From positions 1 to 64,000 of the forward strand of contig PAQV01000066.1 in NCBI GenBank assembly GCA_002709405.1: a stretch of 64,000 nt of DNA, written 5' to 3'. The notes beneath the pieces are model-generated. The model ran no database searches, was not told where the DNA came from, and was given only the letters and a program-made list of their open reading frames with translations. Position numbers and translations under genes: made by a program. Origin of the DNA: Paracoccaceae bacterium (GTDB lineage: Bacteria; Pseudomonadota; Alphaproteobacteria; Rhodobacterales; Rhodobacteraceae). Below are positions 27,327 through 35,564 of the stretch, one piece after another (position 1 is the first letter of the stretch; every line of letters starts with the position of its first letter).

Positions 27327-28001
27327 ATGTCTCTGAATTCGTCCTTGGACTCGGTTGCACGGCGGGACAGCGCGCGCCGGCTGGGTCGCGCGTTGGGCCT
27401 GTCGTGGTCCGCATCATTGTGGTTTCTGACCCTGGCCATCGCCTTCGGCTCGTGGGCCCTGGTGACGATCGGCATCGAACGGGCGATGCCGCACATGGCC
27501 TACCACGCGCGCCTGCGCCCGGTGGCCCTGTATTCCCACGTCATATTGGCTCCGGCCGCGTTGGCCCTGGTGCCGTTCCAGCTGTGGCACGGGCTGCGGC
27601 GGCGGCGCGCCGCCCTGCACCGATGGCTGGGACGGGTCTACGGGGTGGTCATCCTGCTGGCCAGCCTCAGCGGGTTCTGGCTGGCGGTCACCACCGAGGC
27701 GGGGTCCATCGCGGCCTTTGGCTTTGGCCTGCTGGCCATCGTCTGGCTGGGCACCACGGTCATTGGCATCGGTGAGGCCATGCAGGGCGACTACATCGCG
27801 CATCGGCGCTGGATCATCCGGTCGGTCGCGGCCACCCTTGCCGCGGTGACGCTGCGCTTGCTCATCATTGGCAGCGAGGTCGCGGGTTGGGATTCGGACG
27901 GCGTTTACCAGGCGATTGCCTGGCTGTGCTGGGTGCCCAACATGATCCTGGCCGAGCTTTACCTGCGCCTTGGTCCCACCCGGCAGCGCCGCGTGGCCTA
28001 A
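27327..28001 (+). CDS. DUF2306-like multi-pass membrane protein
   Basis: 224 residues, about six hydrophobic segments. Features of the DUF2306 family: an LHRWLGRVYG stretch near 92-101 and an IAHRRWIIRS stretch near 154-163, giving conserved histidines next to membrane helices that could bind haem or metal. Start at 27327 with AGAGG upstream; the frame is open further upstream but without codon bias. Function unknown. It is convergent with the sensor kinase across a strong hairpin. Confidence 0.75.
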   Translation: MSLNSSLDSVARRDSARRLGRALGLSWSASLWFLTLAIAFGSWALVTIGIERAMPHMAYHARLRPVALYSHVILAPAALALVPFQLWHGLRRRRAALHRWLGRVYGVVILLASLSGFWLAVTTEAGSIAAFGFGLLAIVWLGTTVIGIGEAMQGDYIAHRRWIIRSVAATLAAVTLRLLIIGSEVAGWDSDGVYQAIAWLCWVPNMILAELYLRLGPTRQRRVA

Positions 28002-28017
28002 GCCGATGGGCCCGTTG

Positions 28018-28044
28018 CGGTCCGCCCTTGCCAGGGGCGGACCG
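28018..28044. terminator. Bidirectional hairpin between DUF2306 and the sensor kinase
   Basis: Perfect 10-bp stem CGGTCCGCCC (28018-28027) with GGGCGGACCG (28035-28044), 7-base loop, no T-run. Sits in the 46-base gap between convergent stops. Confidence 0.6.
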
Positions 28045-28047
28045 TCG

Positions 28048-29439
28048 TCACGGGTGTTGGGGCCGGGCGGGCAGGGTCAGGCGCATGAGCGTCCCCCGGG
28101 GTGCGATGTCGTCAATGTCCAGCCGGCCCTGGTGGCCGGTGGCGATGTCCCGGACGATGGCCAGGCCCAGGCCGAAGCCGGATGCGACACCATACGGGCC
28201 GCCAGACGGGCCGGAACGCCCGCGCGCCGGATCGAGCGAAAAGAACGGCTCGGTCACCTTGTCCTTCATGTCGTCCGGGATACCCGGCCCGTTGTCGCGC
28301 ACCTCGATGGTCACGTCCTCGGGCCCGGGCACCAGCGCGACACGGGCCAGCGTGCCGAACCTCAGGGCATTGTCGCACAGGTTGGTTACGGCCCGGGTGA
28401 TTTCCGTGGCGGAACAGGCAATGACGCACTGGCCGGGCCCCTCGTAAAGGATATCCGCGCCCAGGTCGGCGAAATCGGCGCAGATCGTCTGCAGCAGGCT
28501 GGGCAGGTCGACCCGCTGGCTCCGGTCATGGGCCGGGCCGGTGTCGCGCAGGTAGTCCAGGGTCTCGTCGATCAGCCCGTTGATCCGGTCGATATCGGCC
28601 AGGATGGGCTGGGGCACATCGTCGGGGCAATTGCGCTCGATGCGCAGGCGCAGGCGGGTCAGGGGGGTGCGAAGATCATGGCTGATGCTGCGGATCATCC
28701 GCGTGCGCCCGTCCAGCATGGCCTGGATCCGCGCGCGCATGTCGTCCAGGGCCGAGGCCAGGCGGAGGATCTCGGCCGACCCGCTTTCCCGGACCGACCC
28801 GTTCTGGGCCAGGAACCGGTCGGTGTTTTCAAGCGTCCGGGAAATCCGGTCGAGCGGCGCGGTGATGGCGCGCACCGAGAAGACCGAAAACAGGCTGACC
28901 AGCACGATGAAGGCCACCAGGTAATAGCTGAGCGGGCTGAAGAAATCGGTCGGAAAGAAACTGGCGGGCAGCGAGGACAGGACCAGCCCCTGGGTCGCGT
29001 CGAGCGGAAAGACCAGGACGGGCCGGCCGTTGTCGACCGCCTGTACCGCGCCCTTGGGGATCAGGGTTTCCTGCGGAAACAGCAGGGCCATCACGGTGGC
29101 GCCAGAGCGGCGGTCCGCGCCGCCCGGTGGCCCGCCGGGCAGGGGGCGGGGGGCGAAATCGAAGCCCAGGTCGCGGGCCTGGCGGATCATCCGGGGGCGG
29201 TCCTGCAGGTCAGAGGCAGCGATCAGGTCCGCGATCGCCCCGGCCCGCTGGACATAGCGTTCGGCGCTGCCCACCCCCAGCCGTTCGGAATTGGCCAGGA
29301 GCTCGCCCACGCCGCCGCCCAGGTGGACCAGCAGGATGGCAAAGAGGATCAGCGCCATGATCTGCCGGCGCAGGGTCGACGGCCAGAGCCACCGGAAGAT
29401 CCGCCCCATCCAAAGCCCCGGCCCGGTCATGGGCGTCAC
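28048..29439 (-). CDS. Sensor histidine kinase of an OmpR-type two-component system
   Basis: 463 residues. First membrane helix about 25-45, periplasmic part to about 170, second helix about 172-190, HAMP linker, HisKA with His254 (SISHDLRTPL), then the ATPase domain with DNALRFG (N box), DNGPGIP (G1) and GLGLAIV (G2). The proline-rich periplasmic loop is not a known sensor fold. ATG overlaps the regulator stop (ATGA). The partner regulator is upstream; the proposed regulon includes a MipA/OmpV porin-like protein, so an envelope or antimicrobial signal is plausible. Confidence 0.92.
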   Translation of the reverse strand: MTPMTGPGLWMGRIFRWLWPSTLRRQIMALILFAILLVHLGGGVGELLANSERLGVGSAERYVQRAGAIADLIAASDLQDRPRMIRQARDLGFDFAPRPLPGGPPGGADRRSGATVMALLFPQETLIPKGAVQAVDNGRPVLVFPLDATQGLVLSSLPASFFPTDFFSPLSYYLVAFIVLVSLFSVFSVRAITAPLDRISRTLENTDRFLAQNGSVRESGSAEILRLASALDDMRARIQAMLDGRTRMIRSISHDLRTPLTRLRLRIERNCPDDVPQPILADIDRINGLIDETLDYLRDTGPAHDRSQRVDLPSLLQTICADFADLGADILYEGPGQCVIACSATEITRAVTNLCDNALRFGTLARVALVPGPEDVTIEVRDNGPGIPDDMKDKVTEPFFSLDPARGRSGPSGGPYGVASGFGLGLAIVRDIATGHQGRLDIDDIAPRGTLMRLTLPARPQHP

Positions 29440-30161
29440 CCCTCGGTCACGTCGGCGGCGAAGACATAGCCGCCCAGCCGCACGGTCTTGAGCAGCACCG
29501 GGTTCTTCGGGTCGGGCTCGATGCGCTGGCGGATGCGGCTGACATGCACGTCGATGCTGCGCTCGACCGGGCCGGCCAGGCCGGCGTGGGTCAGGGACAA
29601 CAATTCGTCGCGGGCCAGGATGCGGCCGGGATTGGTGCAGAAGACCACCAGCAGGTCGAACTCGGCCGTGGTCATCGTGACCAGCGTGTTGGCCGGATCG
29701 TGCAGCTGACGCCTTCGGGGATCGATCCGCCAGCCCTCGAACCGCAGCGGGCGGGTGCGCCGGGCCGGGGCCGGGGCACAGGCTGCCCGGCGCAACAGGC
29801 TGCGCACCCGGGCCAGAAGCTCGCGCAGGCTGAAGGGCTTGGCGATGTAGTCGTCGGCGCCCAGTTCCAGCCCGACGATTCGGTCCGGTTCCTCGTTCAA
29901 GGCGGTCAGCATGATGATGGGCGTCATCTTTTCGGCCCGTATCCTTCGGCAGAGGCTCAGCCCGTCCTCGCCCGGCAGCATGATGTCGAGGATGATCAGG
30001 CTGAAGTCCCGCTGGCGCAGCTGGGAATCCATCTGGCGGCCGTCGCGAGCGATCCGGGTCTGCAGACCGGCGGCCTCCAGGCCCTCGGCGACCATGGCGG
30101 CGATTTCCGGGTCGTCCTCGACGATCAGGACGTGGGGCGTGTCGAACGGGTCACCGGGCAT
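29436..30161 (-). CDS. OmpR/PhoB-family response regulator
   Basis: 241 residues. Receiver domain with acidic pair EDD (15-17), phosphoacceptor Asp59 (LIILDIMLPG) and the switch Lys in YIAKPF (about 108); C-terminal winged helix from about 145, ending GGYVFAAD. First gene of the operon. Its own promoter region carries the TTTTGTT...TGTTGCGC box, 80 bases upstream, also found before the mipA-like gene, pointing to autoregulation. Confidence 0.94.
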   Translation of the reverse strand: MPGDPFDTPHVLIVEDDPEIAAMVAEGLEAAGLQTRIARDGRQMDSQLRQRDFSLIILDIMLPGEDGLSLCRRIRAEKMTPIIMLTALNEEPDRIVGLELGADDYIAKPFSLRELLARVRSLLRRAACAPAPARRTRPLRFEGWRIDPRRRQLHDPANTLVTMTTAEFDLLVVFCTNPGRILARDELLSLTHAGLAGPVERSIDVHVSRIRQRIEPDPKNPVLLKTVRLGGYVFAADVTEG

Positions 30162-30240
30162 GTCGGGGGCTCTGGTTGGAAGGCGGGTCGCCCGGGTCTA
30201 TCACGTGGGCCGCGCGGCTGTCCGACCCCGCCCTGTTGCG

Positions 30241-30261
30241 TTTTGTTGAGAGATGTTGCGC
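30241..30261 (-). promoter_or_regulatory. Candidate response-regulator box upstream of the two-component operon
   Basis: + strand TTTTGTT-GAGAGA-TGTTGCGC, with TGTT elements 10 bp apart and a third TGTTGCG ten bases before them. 18 of 21 bases are shared with 26959-26979. Confidence 0.7.
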
Positions 30262-30275
30262 CTTGGGTGAGGCAA

Positions 30276-30307
30276 GGCGGCCCGGGGCAGGACAGGCCCG
30301 GGCCGCC
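30276..30307 (-). terminator. Hairpin just after azoR
   Basis: GGCGGCCCGGG (30276-30286) pairs with CCCGGGCCGCC (30297-30307), a perfect 11-bp stem that starts 7 bases after the azoR stop on the - strand. No T-run. It likely ends or protects the azoR message before the two-component promoter. Confidence 0.6.
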
Positions 30308-30314
30308 CCTTGGG

Positions 30315-30914
30315 TCAGGCCACCAGGGTCTGCCGCAAATCGGCGGCGATACGGTCGGCCTCCTGGCCGGCCTGGGCGGGCTTTTCGGGGTCGAACATCA
30401 GCCGGTCGGCATTGACGAATTCGACGTCGTGCACGCCGATGAAGCCCAGGATGTGGCGCAGGTAGCCGCTGGCAAAGTCGATGTCCGATCCCATCTCGGT
30501 GCCGCCCGAGGCATAGACGACCACCGCGCGCTTGCCTGTCATCAGCCCGACCTGCTGGCCGTCGGCATAGGTGAAGGTCAGGCGCGCCCGGCAGATCTGG
30601 TCGATCCAGGCGCGCAACCCGATGGGCACGCTGAAATTGTAGACGGGCAGGCCGAAGACCAGCAGATCGGCCTGGTCTATCTCGGCAACCAGGGTGTCGG
30701 ACAGGGCCAGCACCTGGCGCTGATCGGCCGTGCGGTCCTCGGCCGGGGTGCCGTTGGCCCGGACCCAGGCCGCGTCGATATGGGCCGGGGGCGTGGCCAG
30801 GTCGCGGGTCGTGACCCGGATGTCGGGGCCCAGCCCCGCGATCAGGCGATCCGTGAGGGCCCGGGATTGCGAGCTGTCGGTCTGCGGGCTGGCATCTAGT
30901 CTGAGGACGTTCAT
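30315..30914 (-). CDS. azoR: FMN-dependent NADH:quinone reductase / azoreductase AzoR
   Basis: 199 residues, flavodoxin-like fold. Typical AzoR stretches: LRLDASPQTDSSQSR (phosphate-binding loop, about 4-18), FGLPVYNFSVPIGLRAWID (about 86-104) and YLRHILGFIGV. It reduces quinones and azo compounds by two-electron transfer from NAD(P)H in the cytoplasm. Start 30914 preferred to 30926 because GGAGA lies 7 bases upstream of it. Divergent from a LysR gene, the usual arrangement for quinone-responsive azoR genes. Confidence 0.9.
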   Translation of the reverse strand: MNVLRLDASPQTDSSQSRALTDRLIAGLGPDIRVTTRDLATPPAHIDAAWVRANGTPAEDRTADQRQVLALSDTLVAEIDQADLLVFGLPVYNFSVPIGLRAWIDQICRARLTFTYADGQQVGLMTGKRAVVVYASGGTEMGSDIDFASGYLRHILGFIGVHDVEFVNADRLMFDPEKPAQAGQEADRIAADLRQTLVA

Positions 30915-30989
30915 CGGTGTCTCCATCGGTTTGGGTGTCGATGACCGAAAGGCTATTCCTTGCCGTCGGCGATAATAATGATGTAGTTT

Positions 30990-31006
30990 CAGAAGGTACT
31001 ATTCTG
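30990..31006. promoter_or_regulatory. LysR-type operator candidate between azoR and its divergent regulator
   Basis: CAGAA-N7-TTCTG, perfect 5-bp arms in a 17-bp dyad, compatible with the LysR T-N11-A pattern. It lies 14 bases before the LysR start and about 75 bases upstream of azoR. Confidence 0.5.
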
Positions 31007-31020
31007 GAATCAGCAAGAAC

Positions 31021-31965
31021 ATGTCCCGCCTGGACGAGATCGAAACCTTTGTTGCCATTGTCGAGGCGGGATCGCTGAGCGGGGCGGCCCGCGCGGACGG
31101 GATCGCCCTGTCGGCGGTCAGCCGGCGGCTGAAGGACCTGGAATTGCGGGTGGGCACGACGCTGCTGCAACGCTCGACCCGCAGCCTGAGCCTGACGGAC
31201 CAGGGGCGGGATTACTTCCTGCGCTGCCGCCAGGTGCTGGCCGATCTGGCCGAGGCGGAAACCCATTTGCGGGACGTGGCGGGGCAGTTGACCGGCACAA
31301 TCCGGATCGCCGCCCCGGTGACCTTTTCGACCCTGCACCTGGCACCGTTGTTTTCGGCGTTCATGGATCAACACCCCGAGGTGGCCCTGGACATTGACCT
31401 GAGCGACCGGCGCGTCGACCTGATCGAGGAGGGCTTTGACCTGGCGGTGCGCATCGGCCGGTTGAAGGATTCGACCCTGGTGGCCCGGCGCCTGACCCCC
31501 GTGCGCCATGTGCCGACCGCCGCGCCAGCCCTGCTGGACCGGCTGGGCGTGCCCGACACGCCCGAGGCGATGGGGGATTTCCCGGTGCTGCGCTACAGCT
31601 CGACCCGGGCGGCCGGGCGCTGGGATTTCATCCGGCCCGATGGCACCGGAGGTTCGGTGACGCTGACCGGGCGGATGCGCTGCAACAACGGCGATCTGCT
31701 GGTCAGCGCGGCGGCCCAGGGGCTTGGCCTGTGCCTTGAGCCGACCTTCGTGACCGGTCCGCTGGTGCGCGACGGCCGGCTGGTGCCGCTGTTCGCCGAT
31801 CACATCTGGTCCGACAATGCCGCCTACGTGGTCTATGCCGGGGGCCGCCAATTGCCCCGGCGGGTGCGGGCCTTCATCGACCACCTGGCCGCGGGCCTGT
31901 CCGCCGATCCCTGGTGGGACAGGGCCATCAACGACGCCCCGACGCCCGGCGCCCCCGCGCGCTGA
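31021..31965 (+). CDS. LysR-family transcriptional regulator, divergent from azoR
   Basis: 314 residues. Winged helix with FVAIVEAGSLSGAARADGIALSAVSRRL and the wing TLLQRSTRSLSLT (about 46-58), of the DhcR/AaeR-like group with RSTRSL; the effector domain follows. Start at the ATG right after GCAAGAAC; the RBS is poor. Likely controls azoR across 106 bases and perhaps the NTF2-like gene 39 bases downstream. Confidence 0.9.
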   Translation: MSRLDEIETFVAIVEAGSLSGAARADGIALSAVSRRLKDLELRVGTTLLQRSTRSLSLTDQGRDYFLRCRQVLADLAEAETHLRDVAGQLTGTIRIAAPVTFSTLHLAPLFSAFMDQHPEVALDIDLSDRRVDLIEEGFDLAVRIGRLKDSTLVARRLTPVRHVPTAAPALLDRLGVPDTPEAMGDFPVLRYSSTRAAGRWDFIRPDGTGGSVTLTGRMRCNNGDLLVSAAAQGLGLCLEPTFVTGPLVRDGRLVPLFADHIWSDNAAYVVYAGGRQLPRRVRAFIDHLAAGLSADPWWDRAINDAPTPGAPAR

Positions 31966-32004
31966 TCCCGGGCGGGGAATTTCAGTCAACCAAGGAGACG
32001 GACC

Positions 32005-32349
32005 ATGCAGCCACGCGAGTTTGCCGCGGAATGGGAACGGGGGTGGAACAGCCACGATCTCGACCTGATCATGAGCCATTACAGCGACGACATCGTCTTT
32101 CGCTCGCGCAAGGCGGTGGCCCTGACCGGCGACGGAGAGATGCGGGGCAAGGACGCTTTGCAGGCCTATTGGGCCGCCGCCCTGCAGAAACAGCCCGACT
32201 TGGCGTTCCGGGTTCAGACGGTGTTCGAAGGGCATGGCATGATCGTCATCGTCTACCTCAACCATCGTGATGTGCTGGCCGCCGAAACGCTATATTTCGG
32301 GGCCGACGGGCTGGTCTATCAGGCGGCCGCCTGTCACGAATTGACCTGA
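32005..32349 (+). CDS. NTF2-like / SnoaL-like small protein
   Basis: 114 residues with the cone-fold pattern WERGWNSHDLDLIMSHYSDDIVF, then MRGKDALQAYW and a beta-rich tail. The fold hosts isomerases, hydrolases and binding proteins; the usual Asp-His pair is not identifiable, so no reaction is assigned. RBS AAGGAGA. Same direction as the LysR gene and followed by the TetR gene. Confidence 0.8.
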   Translation: MQPREFAAEWERGWNSHDLDLIMSHYSDDIVFRSRKAVALTGDGEMRGKDALQAYWAAALQKQPDLAFRVQTVFEGHGMIVIVYLNHRDVLAAETLYFGADGLVYQAAACHELT

Positions 32350-32402
32350 CGCCCCGCGCCGGTGCTGCCGGACAGGGTGTCCTTCGGCACTTTAGATGGG
32401 AG

Positions 32403-32417
32403 CTTTACAGTGTCAAG
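32403..32417. promoter_or_regulatory. TetR operator candidate overlapping its own start codon
   Basis: CTTTACAGTGTCAAG: 15-bp dyad, six of seven pairs matched, centred on the G of the proposed GTG start (32410). Fourteen of 15 bases match, in the opposite orientation, the site at 33674-33688 upstream of the DoxX-like gene. Confidence 0.65.
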
Positions 32418-33027
32418 TATTCAGCCCGACACCGCCGGGCCGCCGCCGGGCGGGGCCCGCAAGACCGGCGACCTGCCGGACCGCCTGATCGCTTCGGGGC
32501 TGGAGATCCTGGCCGAAGAGGGGCTGGGCAAGCTGACGCTGCGCCGGGTCGCGGCGCGGGCAGGGGTGTCGCATGCGGCCCCCGCCCATCACTTCAAGGG
32601 TCTGCCGCAGCTTCTGGGGTGCATCTGCCGGGTGGGCTATGACAACCTGACCGAGGCCATGGTGACGCGGCGCGACCGGGCCGGGCTTGCCCCCCGGGCG
32701 CGGCTGATCGCGATCTGTGAGGGCTACTTGGCCTTTGCCCGGGACAATCCGGGGCTGGTGCAGCTGATGTTCAACGCGCTGCCCGAGGCCGTGTCCCGAC
32801 CTGAGATGCAGGAGGCCGCCGACCGGGCCTATGGCGTCCTGCAAGAGACCTGCGCGGCTTTCGAGCCGGTCGGGGACGCGGCCGATTCCACCGAAACGAT
32901 GGTCTGGTCGCTGGTCCATGGCTTTGCCTTTCTTGGGCTGGGCTACGGGTTCGAACAGGCCCGGCGGGTGACGCGGGCCCCTGATTTCGAGGACATCCTG
33001 CCCGCTTTGACCGTGCGCTTGGCATGA
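32410..33027 (+). CDS. TetR-family transcriptional regulator
   Basis: 205 residues. Helix-turn-helix near 45-75 (LRRVAARAGVSHAAPAHHF) in the normal place after LIASGLEILAEEG; ligand domain with an all-helical pattern. GTG at 32410 chosen for GGGAG seven bases upstream. The operator overlaps this codon, so bound repressor would block its own transcription or translation start. The second operator is ahead of the convergent DoxX-like gene, which suggests the two form a small self-contained module. Confidence 0.85.
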   Translation: MSSIQPDTAGPPPGGARKTGDLPDRLIASGLEILAEEGLGKLTLRRVAARAGVSHAAPAHHFKGLPQLLGCICRVGYDNLTEAMVTRRDRAGLAPRARLIAICEGYLAFARDNPGLVQLMFNALPEAVSRPEMQEAADRAYGVLQETCAAFEPVGDAADSTETMVWSLVHGFAFLGLGYGFEQARRVTRAPDFEDILPALTVRLA

Positions 33028-33052
33028 GGGCTTGCGGCCCGGGCGCAGTGGC

Positions 33053-33553
33053 TTAGCCGGCGCTGCTCAGGGGGTCTTGGTGCTGTCCGCTGTCCCGGGT
33101 CGGCAGGATGGCGAACCAGACGGCCCATGCGATCAGCAGCAGCTGGATCGGGGCCCGCACGGCCAGGTAAACCGCCCCCCATTGATGCCCGCCGGGGCCG
33201 CTGTGCTGAAGCGCGGCGTAGATGTTGGCCGGGAAAAACAGCACGAAGACTGCCACGCAGGCCAGCCCGACGACCCTTTGCAGGCCGGGGACCAGCAGCA
33301 GGGCGGCCAGGGCGAATTCCAGCAGGCCGGTGGCGATGACGATGGCCCTGCGGGCGGGCAGGGCATCGGGCAGCATGGCGACCATGTCCTCGGTCATGAT
33401 GAAATGGCCGACGCCGAAAAACACGAAGGCCGCCGACAGGGCCCAGAGGCCTCCGGTCCGGTAGGTGCCCGGGCGTCCGGTCCACAGGCCGAATGCGGCG
33501 GCCAGCAGGGTCGGCAGGAACAGGATCGACAGGATGATCAGGGGCGTTTGCAT
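33053..33553 (-). CDS. DoxX-like four-helix membrane protein
   Basis: 166 residues with four to five hydrophobic helices; the pattern GHFIMTEDMVAMLPDALP (about 49-66) then GLLEFALAALLLVP is typical of the DoxX/DUF4345-like families. No enzymatic role is established; relatives have been linked to redox and electrophile stress. ATG at 33553. Convergent with the TetR gene (25-base gap) and carrying the TetR dyad 120 bases upstream. Confidence 0.78.
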   Translation of the reverse strand: MQTPLIILSILFLPTLLAAAFGLWTGRPGTYRTGGLWALSAAFVFFGVGHFIMTEDMVAMLPDALPARRAIVIATGLLEFALAALLLVPGLQRVVGLACVAVFVLFFPANIYAALQHSGPGGHQWGAVYLAVRAPIQLLLIAWAVWFAILPTRDSGQHQDPLSSAG

Positions 33554-33673
33554 GGCGGGGTCCGGACCTTGGGTGAGAGGGGCCGGCAGGCCGGCAGAGG
33601 GCCTGCGCGGGGCGCGCGCGCGGTCCGGAGCATGGGCATCCGGCCCGGGGGTGGTCCCAGCCTATCGGTTCAC

Positions 33674-33688
33674 CTTGACAGTGTAAAG
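33674..33688. promoter_or_regulatory. TetR operator candidate upstream of the DoxX-like gene
   Basis: CTTGACAGTGTAAAG, a 15-bp dyad matching the TetR start-site operator in reverse orientation. It lies in the 182-base spacer (33554-33735) between DoxX-like and the ABC permease, which otherwise holds only a weak GCGGGC hairpin (33700-33720). Confidence 0.65.
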
Positions 33689-33735
33689 CAGACGTTCTGG
33701 CGGGCCCGCTTCAGGCCCGCGACGAGCTGGATCCG

Positions 33736-34617
33736 TTACCGGATCGTCGGGTCCAGCTTGTCGCGCAGCCAGTCTCCGGCCAGCGAGATCGACAGGGTGG
33801 TCAGCATGATCACGACGGCGGGGGCCAACATGATCCAGGGCGCTGTGGTCAGGTATTCTCGGCCGAAGCCCACCATGTTGCCCAGGCTCGATTCCGGGGG
33901 TTGCACGCCCAGGCCCAGGAAGGACAGGCCGGATTCCATCAAGATGATTTCAGGGAAGGTGAGGGTCATCGACACGATCAGGGTCGAGGCTACGTTGGGC
34001 AGGATGTGGTGCAGGTAGACCCGTCGCGGTGTCGCGCCCAGCTGGACCACGGCCGCCGCGTAGCCCTGGGCTCCGGCCGAAATCGCCAGGCCCCGGGCGA
34101 TGCGGGCATAGCGTTCCCAGCCGTAAAAGCCCATCAGGGCCACCAGCAGCCACATGGACGTGCCGAAAAAGGCAAGCACCGCCAAGGACATGATCAGGAA
34201 CGGCAGGGCCGCCTGGAAGTCGGCCAGCATGACGACGAAATGTTCGACCGCGCCCCGGAACTGGGCGGCCAGGAAGCCCAGGGTCGTGCCGAAGAGGGCC
34301 GACAGAAGGGTCGCTCCGAAGGCGATGATCAGCGACACGCGGATCGACTGGATCAGGCGCGACAGCACGTCTCGGCCAAGCTCGTCGGTGCCCAGCCAGT
34401 GGCCGGGGGTGCCTGGGGGCGACAGGCGGGCCATCAGGTCCATCTGTGTCACGTCATAGGGCCGGAGCCAGTCGGCCAGGGCGGCGCACAGCAGCATCAG
34501 CGCCAGCCAGGTCAGGCTGAGGCCCACGGCCACGGGCAGGCGCGTCACCCGGCGCAGGGCCCGATGTGCTGCGTTCCGGGCGGCGGTCTCGGTTGCGGGG
34601 GGCGGGGCTAGCGTCAT
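33736..34617 (-). CDS. Dipeptide-type ABC transporter permease, DppC-like
   Basis: 293 residues. N-terminal extension with one helix, then the five-helix permease core with the EAA-type loop around RVYLHHILPNV (about 200). LSPPGTPGHWLGTDELGRDVLSRL (about 65-88) is the DppC/OppC hallmark. Last gene of the five-gene - strand operon; the upstream permease ends 10 bases before its start. Confidence 0.93.
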   Translation of the reverse strand: MTLAPPPATETAARNAAHRALRRVTRLPVAVGLSLTWLALMLLCAALADWLRPYDVTQMDLMARLSPPGTPGHWLGTDELGRDVLSRLIQSIRVSLIIAFGATLLSALFGTTLGFLAAQFRGAVEHFVVMLADFQAALPFLIMSLAVLAFFGTSMWLLVALMGFYGWERYARIARGLAISAGAQGYAAAVVQLGATPRRVYLHHILPNVASTLIVSMTLTFPEIILMESGLSFLGLGVQPPESSLGNMVGFGREYLTTAPWIMLAPAVVIMLTTLSISLAGDWLRDKLDPTIR

Positions 34618-34627
34618 GGGGGACCTC

Positions 34628-35554
34628 TTAATGCGCGGGCTGGGCGCGCAGGCGCGGGTCGAGCCAGCCGTAGAGCAGGTCGACGACCAGGTTCGACACG
34701 ACCATCACGGCGGCGATGATCAGCAGGATGCACTGCACCACGGCCAGGTCGCGGTTGGCGACCGACACGATCAGCAGCCGGCCGATGCCGGGCCAGGAGA
34801 AGATGGTTTCCACCACCACCGCGCCCGAGATCACCGAGCCCACCATGAAGCCCACGATGGTCACGATGGGCACGGCCGCGTTGGGCAGGGCATGGCCGCG
34901 CACCACGTCCTGCCAGCGCACGCCCTTGGCCGAGGCGGTGCGGATGTAGGGCTGGCCCATGACCTCGATCATGGCCGAGCGCGAGAACCGGGCGAGGATG
35001 CCGATGCCCCCGATGGACATGGTGATGGCGGGCAGAAGCGCATGCTGCCAGGTGCCGATCCCGCCCGAGGGCAGCCAGTGCAGGGTGACGGCGAAGATCA
35101 GGACCAGCACCAGGCCCATCACGAACGAGGGGATGGTAAAGCCCAGGATGGCCAGGAAGATCACGCCCCGGTCGACGGCGCTGTCGCGGTGCAGGGCGGC
35201 GTAGATACCGGCCGGGATGCCGATGCCCAGTTTCAGCAGCAGGGCCGGAAGGGTCAGCTGCAGGGTGGCGGGCACGCGGTCCAGCACCAGCTCGATCGCC
35301 GGTGACCGGTCGCGCATCGACAGGCCGAAATCCCCCGACAGGATGGCCCTGAAATAGGACAGGTATTGCTGCCACAAGGGCGCATCCAGCCCCCATTCCT
35401 TGCGGAAGGCGTCCACCGCCTCCTGCGGCAGGTCGGGACCCAGCAGCACCTGGGCGGGGTCTCCGGACATGCGCAGGACCACGAAGGCAAAGGTCATGAC
35501 GGCCAGGACCGTCACCACGGCGCGGACCAGGCGGATGAGGACGAATGTGATCAT
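34628..35554 (-). CDS. Dipeptide-type ABC transporter permease, DppB-like
   Basis: 308 residues, six helices. N-terminal LIRLVRAVVTVLAVMTFAFV and the LGLDAPLWQQYLSYFRAILSGDFGLSM-type segment (in pieces around 53-80) are the DppB signature, as is YIRTASAKGVRW (about 200) for ATPase docking. Ten-base gaps separate it from both the ATPase upstream and DppC downstream. Confidence 0.93.
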   Translation of the reverse strand: MITFVLIRLVRAVVTVLAVMTFAFVVLRMSGDPAQVLLGPDLPQEAVDAFRKEWGLDAPLWQQYLSYFRAILSGDFGLSMRDRSPAIELVLDRVPATLQLTLPALLLKLGIGIPAGIYAALHRDSAVDRGVIFLAILGFTIPSFVMGLVLVLIFAVTLHWLPSGGIGTWQHALLPAITMSIGGIGILARFSRSAMIEVMGQPYIRTASAKGVRWQDVVRGHALPNAAVPIVTIVGFMVGSVISGAVVVETIFSWPGIGRLLIVSVANRDLAVVQCILLIIAAVMVVSNLVVDLLYGWLDPRLRAQPAH

Positions 35555-35564
35555 CGGGGGCTCC

